NCBI RefSeq assembly: GCF_035539115.1
Contig: NZ_DATLJA010000086.1
Span: forward strand, 1-64,000
From: Desulfitobacterium_A sp035539115
GTDB lineage: Bacteria > Bacillota > Desulfitobacteriia > Desulfitobacteriales > Desulfitobacteriaceae
Reading direction: 5' to 3'
Length of the DNA: 64,000 nucleotides
The notes beneath the pieces were generated by a model that did not search any database, was not told the DNA's origin, and worked only from the letters and a program-made list of their open reading frames with translations. This document shows positions 42,950 through 50,958 of this stretch, piece after piece; position 1 is the stretch's first letter; each line of letters begins with the position of its first letter. The translations under genes were made by a program, and so were the position numbers.

Positions 42950-44281
42950 ATGCCTTTGAATACCAGCAAGGAATCGCTGAAAGTAACTACCCCCAGTGTG
43001 TGTTTCCTAACTCTTGGTTGTAAGGTCAATCAGACTGAGAGTGAAGAATTAGCCCAGTTATTCCATAATGACGGATATAACGTCGTGGATTCTTCTGACG
43101 AAGCGGATGTAGTTGTCGTCAATACGTGTACAGTAACGAATACGGGTGATGCTAAATCCCGTCAGGGGATTCGTCGCATGATCAAGGCTCACCCGGATGC
43201 ATTTGTCGTTGTTATGGGATGCTATGCTCAAACCGCTCCAGGCGAAGTCCTGAATATCGAAGGAGTCGATCTTGTGCTTGGGACCCAGGATCGGGGAAAA
43301 ATCCTTGAGCTTATTGAGCAAGTTCGCAAGGAACAAAAGCCGCAAAGCAATGTACATACGATTTGGGATGCTGTGAAATTTGAAGAGCTCCCCTTGATGG
43401 AGGGTGAAAGTCGGACACGGGCAACCTTAAAAATCCAAGAGGGATGTAATAAGTTTTGTACATATTGTATTATTCCTTACGCCCGTGGACCAGTCCGCAG
43501 TAGAATTCCTGAGAATGCTGTCGCCGAAGCAAAGAAACTTGTTGCGGCAGGGTACAAGGAAATCGTTTTAACTGGGATTCACACAGGCTCTTATGGCGAG
43601 GATCTTGGCGAAGATTGGAATCTCGCGCGTTTGGTTAAGGAATTAGCAAACATTCCAGGGTTATATCGATTGCGGCTGAGCTCAATCGAACCCATGGAGT
43701 TTACTCCTGAATTGATTGAGGTCATTCTTTCTTCACCTGCCGTCTGTACCCATCTGCATATTCCTCTGCAAAGTGGGAGTGACGCTATTTTAGTGCGCAT
43801 GAAAAGGCCTTATACTCTTCGCGAATTTAAGAAACTTATCGATGAGCTCAATCAGAGACTTCCGGGAATTGCGATCACCACGGATGTTATCGTCGGTTTC
43901 CCCGGAGAGACGGAGCAAGACTTCCAAGATTCACTTGAATTCGTTCGCTCCTGTCATTTTGCTGGAGCTCACGTTTTTCCGTATTCGAAACGGGAAGGTA
44001 CTCCTGCAGCCAAGTACCCAGATCAAATTATCAAAAAGGTTAAAGAGCAACGGGTTAAGGATTTGATGGAGGTCGCTCGGCAAAGCCATGAAGATTATGT
44101 TGAGAAATGTATAGGGCAGAAGGAAGAGGTTCTGATTGAGCGTGTGAATGAGGATGGAACAGCGACTGGGCACACGCGAAATTATATCCAGGTTAAACTC
44201 CCGGCACGTAAGGATGGGAGAGCATGGGAAAACGGAGAACTCGTCGAATTTATCTTTGAAGCGAAGCATATCTGGAAATAG
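42950..44281 (+). CDS. mtaB: tRNA (N6-threonylcarbamoyladenosine-37-C2) methylthiotransferase MtaB
   Basis: A 443-residue methylthiotransferase: N-terminal UPF0004 domain (FLTLGCKVNQTESE) with cluster cysteines, radical SAM motif C166-NKF-C170-TY-C173, and C-terminal TRAM domain (~residues 375-440). It makes ms2t6A37 in tRNA. ATG 42950 follows AAGGGGGTAACG. Normally it directly follows rsmE; here an 800-base palindromic block has been inserted between them. Confidence 0.92.
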   Translation: MPLNTSKESLKVTTPSVCFLTLGCKVNQTESEELAQLFHNDGYNVVDSSDEADVVVVNTCTVTNTGDAKSRQGIRRMIKAHPDAFVVVMGCYAQTAPGEVLNIEGVDLVLGTQDRGKILELIEQVRKEQKPQSNVHTIWDAVKFEELPLMEGESRTRATLKIQEGCNKFCTYCIIPYARGPVRSRIPENAVAEAKKLVAAGYKEIVLTGIHTGSYGEDLGEDWNLARLVKELANIPGLYRLRLSSIEPMEFTPELIEVILSSPAVCTHLHIPLQSGSDAILVRMKRPYTLREFKKLIDELNQRLPGIAITTDVIVGFPGETEQDFQDSLEFVRSCHFAGAHVFPYSKREGTPAAKYPDQIIKKVKEQRVKDLMEVARQSHEDYVEKCIGQKEEVLIERVNEDGTATGHTRNYIQVKLPARKDGRAWENGELVEFIFEAKHIWK

Positions 44282-44397
44282 TATGCTATAATCGTTTGAG
44301 TTGGACAAATCTCCCAGAGTAACTGGAAATGATTACTACAATAGTCGGGTGACTGACCGAAGGAAATGAAACATATAAAGATAAGGGAGGCTTTTTC

Positions 44398-44742
44398 ATG
44401 TCAGATTGCATCTTTTGTAAAATTTTAAATAAAGAAATACCCAGTGAAGTTGTCTTCGAAGATGATCAAGTACTTGTCATTAAAGACATCAATCCTTTGG
44501 CACCTGTACATCTGCTCATGATCACGAAAAAACATATCGCAAGTCTGAATGAAGTATTACCTGAGGATGAAGCTTTGCTAGGGCATATCCTGATGTTGGC
44601 TCAAAAATTAGCGCAAGAATTTGGGGTTGCGGAATCTGGATACCGTGTTGTTACCAATATTGGTAAAGAGGGTGGGCAGGCAGTTCCACATTTGCATTTC
44701 CATGTTCTTGGGGGTAAACCTTTGGGCGTTAACATTGGGTAA
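44398..44742 (+). CDS. HIT family nucleotide-binding protein (HinT-like)
   Basis: A 114-residue HIT protein. Catalytic H98-L-H100-F-H102-VL and the N-terminal CIFCKILNKEIPSEVV zinc-type start fit the Hint branch, purine nucleoside phosphoramidases. ATG 44398 follows AAGGGAGGC. Sits between mtaB and rpsU, a common order in Clostridia. Confidence 0.92.
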   Translation: MSDCIFCKILNKEIPSEVVFEDDQVLVIKDINPLAPVHLLMITKKHIASLNEVLPEDEALLGHILMLAQKLAQEFGVAESGYRVVTNIGKEGGQAVPHLHFHVLGGKPLGVNIG

Positions 44743-44817
44743 CTTGACGCGTCCAGCTTCATCCATTATAATCTAAGAGTATATCTGTGATGATCCAGTG
44801 GAGGGAGGGATAAGATA

Positions 44818-44994
44818 ATGAGTGAAATTAAAGTTGGAAAAAACGAATCCCTAGATAGCGCACTCCGCCGGTTCAAGCGTACGTGTCAGAAGGCAGGCGT
44901 TATTTCGGAAGCCCGTAAACATGAGCATTATGAAAAGCCCAGCGTGAAGCGGAAGAAAAAGTCTGAAGCTGCTCGTAAACGCAAGTTCAAGTAA
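44818..44994 (+). CDS. rpsU: 30S ribosomal protein S21
   Basis: A 58-residue basic protein: MSEIKVGKNESLDSALRRFK, then RKHEHYEKPSVKRKKKSEAA. ATG 44818 follows GAGGGAGGGATAAG. The stop overlaps the binding site of yqeY. S21 helps the 30S subunit at initiation. Confidence 0.95.
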   Translation: MSEIKVGKNESLDSALRRFKRTCQKAGVISEARKHEHYEKPSVKRKKKSEAARKRKFK

Positions 44995-45008
44995 GGAGAT
45001 GCTCGAAA

Positions 45009-45461
45009 TTGTCCCTTAAGGATCGCCTCGTTGAGGATATGAAGGTTGCCATGAAGGCAAAAGAGGAGGGGAAGGTCAGACTTTCCGTCATCCGTTTGGC
45101 TCGGGCCGCCATTAAGTATGGTGAGATAGACAAAAAAACTGAATTCAATGATCAACAAGTAATTGAAGTTCTTGCGCACGAAGTAAAGATGCGTCGAGAT
45201 TCTATTGTAGAGTTTGCTAAGGTGAATCGCCCGGATACTGTGAAGGCATTGGAAGAGGAAATCTCCATTCTTATGGAGTACCTTCCTCAACAGCTTTCCG
45301 AAGGGGAAATTCGTCAGCTTGCCCAGGAAACGATTACTGAGGTAGGGGCTCAGGGCCCCAAAGACCTTGGTAAAGTGATGGGGAAGATTACTCAAAAGAC
45401 AAAAGGACGCGCTGATGGAAAACTCGTTAACGAAATTGTGCGTGAACTTCTCGGAGTTTAA
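45009..45461 (+). CDS. yqeY: GatB/YqeY domain-containing protein
   Basis: A 150-residue YqeY protein (LKDRLVEDMKVAMKAKEEGK; FGKVMG-like GKVMGKITQKTKGRADG), related to the C-terminal tail domain of GatB; function unproven, a role in tRNA or ribosome quality is suspected. TTG 45009 follows AAGGAG, 14 bases after rpsU. A terminator follows, ending the rpsU-yqeY unit. Confidence 0.92.
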   Translation: MSLKDRLVEDMKVAMKAKEEGKVRLSVIRLARAAIKYGEIDKKTEFNDQQVIEVLAHEVKMRRDSIVEFAKVNRPDTVKALEEEISILMEYLPQQLSEGEIRQLAQETITEVGAQGPKDLGKVMGKITQKTKGRADGKLVNEIVRELLGV

Positions 45462-45490
45462 GTCTTTTGGGGTTATCTAAACTGAAAACC

Positions 45491-45535
45491 GATTAAAAGC
45501 CTGGCTGCTGTAAAGTAGTCAGGCTTTTAATCATC
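45491..45535 (+). terminator. Rho-independent terminator after yqeY
   Basis: GATTAAAAGCCTG / CAGGCTTTTAATC with a 16-base loop and T-tract within the 3' arm. Confidence 0.8.
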
Positions 45536-45541
45536 CAAAGC

Positions 45542-45570
45542 GAGACAGGGGGACGGTTCTTCTGTCTTAG
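45542..45570. repeat. REP-type hairpin, GGTTCTTCTGTC variant
   Basis: GAGACAGGGGGACGGTTCTT followed by CTGTCTTAG; inverse of the unit at 34221. Directly behind the yqeY terminator. Confidence 0.65.
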
Positions 45571-45596
45571 CTTATTGAAAAACGAGGAGGAAGGTC

Positions 45597-46052
45597 ATGT
45601 CAGTACAAACGGTGAGGAATTTTTTTGCCACCAAACATAAAGAGATCCCGATTCTTACCTTTGAAGATACAAGCACAGTTGCAAAAGCAGCTGAATCCAT
45701 TGGGGTGACACCTGGAGAGATCGCCAAGTCACTTCTTTTGCAAGTTAAAGATGATTTTATCATGGTTCTTATGTCAGGGGATAAACGACTCGATAATCGC
45801 AAGTTCAAAGACAGGTTTAAGGCGAAGCCAAAGATGCCGGAAGTAGAACAGGTTTTAAAAATTACAGGTCATCCTGTGGGTGGAGTATGCCCGTTTGGTT
45901 TAAAAGAGGAGATTCCGGTTTACCTGGATCAGTCCTTGCGGGCCTATGCTAAGGTCTATCCTGCTGCAGGGGCACCAAATGCAGCGGTGGGACTTAAAGT
46001 CGAGGAGTTAGAAGCACTTGTAGCTACAGATTGGGTTGATGTAGCCCAGTAA
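45597..46052 (+). CDS. YbaK/EbsC-type aminoacyl-tRNA deacylase
   Basis: A 151-residue YbaK-domain protein, an editing enzyme that clears misacylated tRNA (Cys-tRNA-Pro type). The conserved VAKAAESIGVTPGEIAKSLL, a lysine in LLLQVKDD and GHPVGGVCPFG are visible. Start ATG 45597 behind GAGGAGGAAGG. Its subclass (YbaK, ProX or EbsC-like) cannot be fixed. It begins the accessory stretch inserted between yqeY and yqfC. Confidence 0.87.
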   Translation: MSVQTVRNFFATKHKEIPILTFEDTSTVAKAAESIGVTPGEIAKSLLLQVKDDFIMVLMSGDKRLDNRKFKDRFKAKPKMPEVEQVLKITGHPVGGVCPFGLKEEIPVYLDQSLRAYAKVYPAAGAPNAAVGLKVEELEALVATDWVDVAQ

Positions 46053-46164
46053 GCAGGTAAGAAAAATATATGTTTTGTAGACAAAGGAAACGCTTTTCAT
46101 ACATAGATTGAGTACAGTCAGAAGATGAATTGAATATTCTAGGATAAGGAAGCTTAGGGGGGAA

Positions 46165-46800
46165 GTGGCAAGTAAAATGAATGAGTTATACCTCGCCTTG
46201 GGCGATTCGCTAACTACGGGTTACGGTGTTGGAGCGAACCAATCCTTTGCCGCTTTATTTTACAGGAGCTTACTGTCGAGCTTTCCAGGGTTAAAGTATG
46301 AGAATCTCGGGGTTAACGGCTTAACGAGTGGTGGACTTATAACCCTAATGAGTCAAAAAGGCGTCTGCTCCTTAATTGCCCAGTCTAAAGTGATCAGCGT
46401 GACGATAGGATCTAATGATTTGCTGGCTACTGGCAAAGAACTACTTTCAGGCGCTGGGGCTAATATCGACCTAACATTAGGGAATTTAAATCATAATATC
46501 ATGTTAATCGGTGGGCATATTCGGGCTATCAATCCCTTTGTTTTAGTCATGATATCAACCCTTTATAGCCCTTTACCCCCGATGAACAAACAGTCTAGGG
46601 CTCTAACTCAAGAACTGCTTAAAACGGCTAATCATAGTATTATACGAATGGCCAGGGAAAATAGATTTAGAGTTATACCCGTGGCTAAAGCCTTTAATGG
46701 GCAAGAACAGTTACTCCTTGGACCGGATCATCTGCATCCTAATGTAATGGGGCACAGAGCTATGGCTGACCTTTACATTAAATCAATCCAATTGCCTTGA
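46165..46800 (+). CDS. SGNH/GDSL hydrolase family protein
   Basis: A 211-residue esterase/lipase-like protein. The nucleophile serine is S15 in LALGDSLTTGYG; G and N blocks (NLGVNGLTSGG; TIGSNDLL) and the D-x-x-H pair (GPDHLHPNVMG) complete the SGNH set. No signal peptide, so probably cytoplasmic. GTG 46165 lies close to AGGGGGGAA; ATG 46177 is an alternative. Substrate unknown. Confidence 0.87.
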   Translation: MASKMNELYLALGDSLTTGYGVGANQSFAALFYRSLLSSFPGLKYENLGVNGLTSGGLITLMSQKGVCSLIAQSKVISVTIGSNDLLATGKELLSGAGANIDLTLGNLNHNIMLIGGHIRAINPFVLVMISTLYSPLPPMNKQSRALTQELLKTANHSIIRMARENRFRVIPVAKAFNGQEQLLLGPDHLHPNVMGHRAMADLYIKSIQLP

Positions 46801-46932
46801 ACGCCAATCAAGCACAAAAGTAAACACAAGTTCTATCAGCATGGAATTTTGAAACGATACTTTACTCACCATGAGCCAGCCGGGAAAAATGAATTGTAAA
46901 TGATTAAACGTTAAATAATAAATAGAGTAATT

Positions 46933-46963
46933 AAAAGAGCGGGAACTAACCCGCTCTTTTGAT
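46933..46963. terminator. Bidirectional terminator
   Basis: AAAAGAGCGGG / CCCGCTCTTTT with a six-base loop, between the converging SGNH gene and the small minus-strand gene. Confidence 0.85.
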
Positions 46964-47148
46964 TACCTTGCTCTTCTGAAGGATACGCGAGGTGCGAATT
47001 GAAGACGGTTCATGAGGTCTTCAGGAGAATTGATTCCTTTCTTGGCCAGGAAACGCTGCATACCCATCGGAACGGGTCGGGTGGTTTGATTAAGGAATTC
47101 TGGGTTTTCTCCGCTTGGATTGATTAACTGATTTCTGCGCAAAAACAT
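46963..47148 (-). CDS. Small hypothetical protein
   Basis: A 61-residue protein of unknown family, basic (RRNQLINPSG; LAKKGINSPEDLMNRLQF), no membrane segment or signal peptide. AAGGAGG lies ten bases before the ATG on the minus strand and a terminator follows the stop, which argues for a real gene. Divergent from the FTR1 iron permease, 265 bases away. Confidence 0.6.
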   Translation of the reverse strand: MFLRRNQLINPSGENPEFLNQTTRPVPMGMQRFLAKKGINSPEDLMNRLQFAPRVSFRRAR

Positions 47149-47252
47149 GTCTTGAATGCCTCCTTCCTCTACTAATATATGGAAATAAACTCACATTTGT
47201 TTTATCATGAGCCTCATTAAAAAACAATTCCGATGAAAAACATAAGATATCC

Positions 47253-47280
47253 TTGACAGGTTCTGCTTTATTCGTATACA
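47253..47280 (+). promoter_or_regulatory. Promoter of the iron permease gene
   Basis: TTGACA (47253-47258) and TATACA (47275-47280) with a 16-base spacer, immediately followed by a Fur box. Confidence 0.7.
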
Positions 47281-47284
47281 CTAT

Positions 47285-47303
47285 GATAGTGATAATCACT
47301 ATC
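47285..47303 (+). promoter_or_regulatory. Fur box
   Basis: GATAGTGATAATCACTATC, a perfect 19-base palindrome matching the Fur consensus GATAATGATAATCATTATC at 17 of 19 positions. It covers the expected transcription start, so iron-bound Fur would repress the permease. Confidence 0.88.
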
Positions 47304-47412
47304 AACCACAGAGAGGAAAAACATAAAACAGACTCTAACCGCGGTGGAGGACCATTATCTTGTAGACTGGCGACGCAAAAAAACAACAAAAGGTAGAGGA
47401 GAAGTGAGATCA

Positions 47413-48228
47413 ATGTTCAGTACTTTCATTATTACCCTGCGTGAAGGGGTAGAAATCTCGATCATTTTGGCAGTGATTTTGGCCTATCTCAAACAACTGG
47501 GGGCAACTCACACTGCCGGAAAAGTCTGGCTGGGTACAGCAGCGGCAGCTCTGGTTAGTCTTATTACAGGTGGAATTATCTTTTTTATCCTAGGACAAAC
47601 CGAATTGGGAGATTTTCAGGAAATTTTGGAAGGAACTTTTATGCTCTTAGCGGTCGCCATCTTAACGTGGATGACCGTCTGGATGAAGCGTCAAAGTTCA
47701 GATTTGAGTGGTTCGTTAAAGGAAAAAGTGCAGAAGGCGTTAACTAACGGTTCTGTTTGGGCACTGGCTACCTTGGCGTTTGCAACAGTGATCAGAGAAG
47801 GGATCGAAACGGTTCTCTTTATTACTGGGACAGCTCAAACGTCTACTGTTGGTCAAGTCTTGGGTGGAACGGTACTCGGATTTGGGAGTGCCGCGATTAT
47901 CGGTTATGTACTCTACCGAGGAACCCATCGTCTACCCCTTAAGTCGTTTTTCAATGTGATGAGTTTGTTGTTAATCGTTATGGCTGCAGGTCTTGCTTCA
48001 AATGGGATACATGCCTTTCAAGAAGTGGCCTGGATCCCGGAAGGCTTCAAGGTCTGGAATACCCAAATGATTCTTAGCCAAGATTCCTCGGCAGGCAGCT
48101 TACTCAAGGCAATCTTTGGATATAGAGATAATCCCAATATCGTGTTGGTTATAACCTATTGGGTATATCTGATTCCAGCGTTGATCGTTTACTTTAAGCC
48201 CGCTAAGTTAACGGGACGTCGGAATTAG
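47413..48228 (+). CDS. FTR1 family iron permease
   Basis: A 271-residue membrane protein with about seven helices and two REXXE iron-binding motifs, R10-EGV-E14 and R128-EGI-E132. It imports ferric iron, in relatives together with an EfeO/EfeB-like oxidase, which is not present here. ATG 47413 follows GAGGAGAAG; the open frame upstream to 47344 lies in the leader. The Fur box and promoter upstream show iron control. Confidence 0.88.
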   Translation: MFSTFIITLREGVEISIILAVILAYLKQLGATHTAGKVWLGTAAAALVSLITGGIIFFILGQTELGDFQEILEGTFMLLAVAILTWMTVWMKRQSSDLSGSLKEKVQKALTNGSVWALATLAFATVIREGIETVLFITGTAQTSTVGQVLGGTVLGFGSAAIIGYVLYRGTHRLPLKSFFNVMSLLLIVMAAGLASNGIHAFQEVAWIPEGFKVWNTQMILSQDSSAGSLLKAIFGYRDNPNIVLVITYWVYLIPALIVYFKPAKLTGRRN

Positions 48229-48247
48229 GTTAAAATTTAAGCCTTTC

Positions 48248-48297
48248 AAAGGCCATCAGAAGGAATCATCGAGACTTCTGGTGGCCGTTTTCTTTCT
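48248..48297 (+). terminator. Terminator after the iron permease
   Basis: AAGGCCATCAGAAG / CTTCTGGTGGCCGTTTTCTTTC. Two more hairpins follow: AACTACCGAG..CTCGGTAGTT at 48314-48338 and AGCCAGA..TCTGGCTTTTTT at 48358-48391, the last also terminator-like. Confidence 0.8.
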
Positions 48298-48357
48298 TGG
48301 ACGGTAGGTACGTAACTACCGAGGAATTCTCGGTAGTTAAAAAAGAGGGACTCGTTG

Positions 48358-48391
48358 AGCCAGAATGCATTTAGCCACTCTGGCTTTTTTA
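48358..48391 (+). terminator. Second terminator-like hairpin
   Basis: AGCCAGA / TCTGGCT followed by six T. No gene lies between it and the first terminator, so it may come from an inserted or lost piece. From 48392 to 48666 I see nothing that can be named. Confidence 0.55.
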
Positions 48392-48666
48392 TATAAAAAA
48401 ATAGGCGCAAATTACTATTTTGGAAGGAATGCTCAGATAGCATGTTGAATATTAAAGAAGAACTTTCTAAAAATTTAAATAACTAAGTTGCTATAGATAA
48501 CACTTCGTATGATTTAAGATAAAGAAAAGAATTTTTTTGTCGGATGGCCGATTATGTCTAAACTACGAACGAAGATAAGTAGGTTATTTCTCGAATTTAT
48601 TTTGCAAAAAGGAGCCGACGCTCTTGCTTACCCCACTAAACCCTTAGCCCCGGTCTAGCCTAATAG

Positions 48667-48888
48667 CGCATTCAGAAAGATCTGGCCGTACTCAACGGGG
48701 CACGAGCCAAGCACATCAGCAAAATTGAAACCATCTACCAGGCACCATGGGTATATGTCCTGGCCCGGATCGACACAGCATCGGAAGTGATATTGGGTGA
48801 AGGGGGTCCGTGGGAAACTTTTGGTGTTTTCGATAGGTGGACAGTAGAGATGGTGATAAAAATGTCATCCATTAGAAAACTGGAGTAA
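48667..48888 (+). pseudogene. Coding remnant without a start, family unknown
   Basis: A 73-codon open frame reading IQKDLAVLNGARAKHISKIE and ending in MSSIRKLE looks protein-like in composition but begins right after a stop codon and has no usable start near its beginning. It lies in a non-conserved region. I do not recognise the family; it may be a fragment of a mobile element or phage gene. The bases from 48889 to 49058 hold nothing clear. Confidence 0.25.
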
Positions 48889-49058
48889 ACGGGAGCTAAG
48901 GAGAGTTTTACCAATTCACTTGAAACGGAATTTTCCCGTGATCTGGTGGACACCTAAATCACTCGTCAGCAGTTTATATGCCCGAAAACTTGTTGTAGAT
49001 TATCGCTCAGCTTGTCATAGTGCTTTTTATGGGACGCAATCCTCTATAACAGACGTTA

Positions 49059-49394
49059 TTATTTCGACTTGTGGTTAAATAAGAACAACAATGCGGATAT
49101 AAGGTAAAGAATACAAGTTAACATAATCAAACTAAATACACCTGGTGTTAATCCTAAATAAAGGCTTATTGGTAGTGACCATATAAAGGGGATAAACATC
49201 AATCTATACCTTTTTATGATTAGGCAAATAAGCGCAAACAAAGCCGGGGCAAATAAAGTTGTGTAAACGATCATCATAGTACCAAACTGACTCTTTTCAC
49301 TGCTGTAAGGATTAAAGTAAAGAAGAATAATTACCAGAATCATACTTCCGAAAGCAGCCAATAATCCAGTTATTTTAGCAATTAGCATTTTCAT
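49059..49394 (-). CDS. Small four-helix membrane protein, unknown
   Basis: A 111-residue protein with four predicted helices and almost no charged residues except short loops (IIKRYRLMF; NHKSK end). AAAGGAG lies nine bases before the ATG on the minus strand. No recognised family. It follows the secreted-protein gene at 49483 in the same direction, separated by a hairpin. Confidence 0.6.
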   Translation of the reverse strand: MKMLIAKITGLLAAFGSMILVIILLYFNPYSSEKSQFGTMMIVYTTLFAPALFALICLIIKRYRLMFIPFIWSLPISLYLGLTPGVFSLIMLTCILYLISALLFLFNHKSK

Positions 49395-49426
49395 CTTAGA
49401 AAACTCCTTTTTGCTAAGTTTATAGA

Positions 49427-49457
49427 GAAGGAACTGCTCGTTACGAGCAGTTCCTTC
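49427..49457 (-). terminator. Terminator-like hairpin of the secreted-protein gene
   Basis: GAAGGAACTGCTCG / CGAGCAGTTCCTTC with a 3-base loop, between two minus-strand genes. Only a weak T-rich tail follows on that strand. Confidence 0.65.
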
Positions 49458-49482
49458 AGAGAAGCTAGTAAGTCGAATCTAG

Positions 49483-50256
49483 CTAGTTGTACCAAATTTG
49501 GGCGGAAAGTAAGGAGGAAAACTCACCTGAATGACTATAAGTGGCATTAAAATCATATCCAGTTGATAATCCATAGATACTAATATTATGGTTAGCATAT
49601 GTTACTAAGTTAGGTAATCCAAAGTCATAGTTGTAATGCTGTGAAGAAAGATCAGAGCCTACCATGGTGTAATTAGAAGTGTACCATGGGTCACCTTGAA
49701 AGCTAATCCAGTTTAAGTACCAATAGGTACCTCCCTGAGTCGGTTGCCCATCCCATGTGTTCAGTGAGCGACTGGAAAACCCTACAGTTCCATCTGACCA
49801 AACATTCCAATTGAGATATTGGGTTGTTCGAGCTAAAGACCAATAAGCAGGATCTATTGAGTTTATTGTAACTGCAGCCGAGCGTAGTTCGGTTGCTGAC
49901 ATGGGTTGGATTGTAGAAGCCGAGTCGCTTGTAGAAGTTGGGTTCTTTATAATGGGACCAACACTTAATAATTTTGTTTTGTATGTACCTTTTTTAGCAT
50001 CTACCTCAATCTGAACTTTTTTTGGTACATCTCCGAATTCTACGTGTCCATCCACACTAACAGTTGTTTTATCAGATTCCTTAATTATTTCAACTTTCTT
50101 AAACGTTATCGAGTTATTGGGTTCAGAAACCAAGATCTGTTTGTTTTGTTCACCGATAGTTTTTTCAGCGGCAAATACATTCGTTGAGAATCCTAATAGT
50201 AAAACAAAAGAAAGGACTAAAATTGAAATCTTCTTAATATTTACCAACCCCTTCAT
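49483..50256 (-). CDS. Secreted protein of unknown function
   Basis: About 257 residues with a signal peptide (KKISILVLSFVLLLGFSTNV, cleavage after FAA) and a mature part rich in W, Y, N and S, with a repeated aromatic pattern (WSLARTTQYLNWNVW; TYWYLNWISF; SGEFSSLLSAQIWYN). No cysteines in the mature part. Start uncertain: ATG at 50256 lacks an upstream site, while AAGGGG lies just inside and would suit TTG or ATT a few codons later; the open frame reaches 50292. Family not recognised; it could be a surface or bacteriocin-like protein. The 400 bases up to 50676 contain AT-rich sequence and one hairpin. Confidence 0.65.
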   Translation of the reverse strand: MKGLVNIKKISILVLSFVLLLGFSTNVFAAEKTIGEQNKQILVSEPNNSITFKKVEIIKESDKTTVSVDGHVEFGDVPKKVQIEVDAKKGTYKTKLLSVGPIIKNPTSTSDSASTIQPMSATELRSAAVTINSIDPAYWSLARTTQYLNWNVWSDGTVGFSSRSLNTWDGQPTQGGTYWYLNWISFQGDPWYTSNYTMVGSDLSSQHYNYDFGLPNLVTYANHNISIYGLSTGYDFNATYSHSGEFSSLLSAQIWYN

Positions 50257-50630
50257 TTTTAAATTGATGACCATTAATTTAATTATAATCAAAGAAACTT
50301 ACAATAGATACTATTATTTTCCAACAAATATTGCTAATTTTCTTGTTACATTTTTGTTTTTTTAAAAATAAGTAATAAATTCTATAAAGCAAAACGGTAA
50401 TATAGTCCAAAGCCTCTTTACTTAACAGTCTTTATAGGACGCAAGTTCTGAGCTCCAACTTAATAAATTGATCTGTTAAATCAGTGTACAGCGCAAATCA
50501 CAATTTAATTGTTGCGTATTTTGCCGATCATCCTCTGTTGTTCAATTCGGATTGTCTGATAGGACAACAGCTGGGTAACGATGCTTGTTGAGTCAAGCTA
50601 TCATTTTGTCCTCTAGGCTTGGACTATTTA

Positions 50631-50671
50631 GACTCCTTCCTTCATAAACATGGTTTAAGAAGGGAGGAGTC
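50631..50671 (+). promoter_or_regulatory. Leader hairpin covering the yqfC ribosome binding site
   Basis: GACTCCTTCCTTC (50631-50643) pairs with GAAGGGAGGAGTC (50659-50671) over 13 bases with one G-T pair. The GGAGGAG site of yqfC is inside the 3' arm, six bases before the ATG, so folding would limit translation. Confidence 0.5.
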
Positions 50672-50676
50672 TTTCG

Positions 50677-50958
50677 ATGTTTGATAAACTTTCTAAAAAT
50701 GTAGGCGAAGCTTTAGATTTTCCGCCGGATGTCGCAGGCAACGGCCCAAAGATAACGATAACTGGACGTCAGGAGGTCCTGGTTGAAAATTATGTGGAGA
50801 TCGTTGAGTTCTCAACAGAGGAAATCCGTTTAAGTACGCTCGAAGGGGAGCTCTGTTTCACAGGTCATAGTTTTGTTCTAAAAACAGTGCTAGCTGCGGA
50901 ACTGCGGATTGAGGGGGAGCTTGATTCCCTAACTTTTCAGGGAGGAAGTGAATCCTAA
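50677..50958 (+). CDS. yqfC: Sporulation protein YqfC
   Basis: A 93-residue YqfC family protein (LDFPPDVAGNGPKITITGRQ; ENYVEIVEFSTEEIRL). In Bacillus it is made in the mother cell under SigE; its exact role is unknown. ATG 50677 with GGGAGGAGTC upstream. Its stop overlaps the yqfD start. Confidence 0.9.
   Translation: MFDKLSKNVGEALDFPPDVAGNGPKITITGRQEVLVENYVEIVEFSTEEIRLSTLEGELCFTGHSFVLKTVLAAELRIEGELDSLTFQGGSES

Noticed and set aside
48905..48957. Possible end of an insertion sequence (TGGACACC-type)
   Set aside because: Only a short match to memory, with no inverted partner or transposase in the region.
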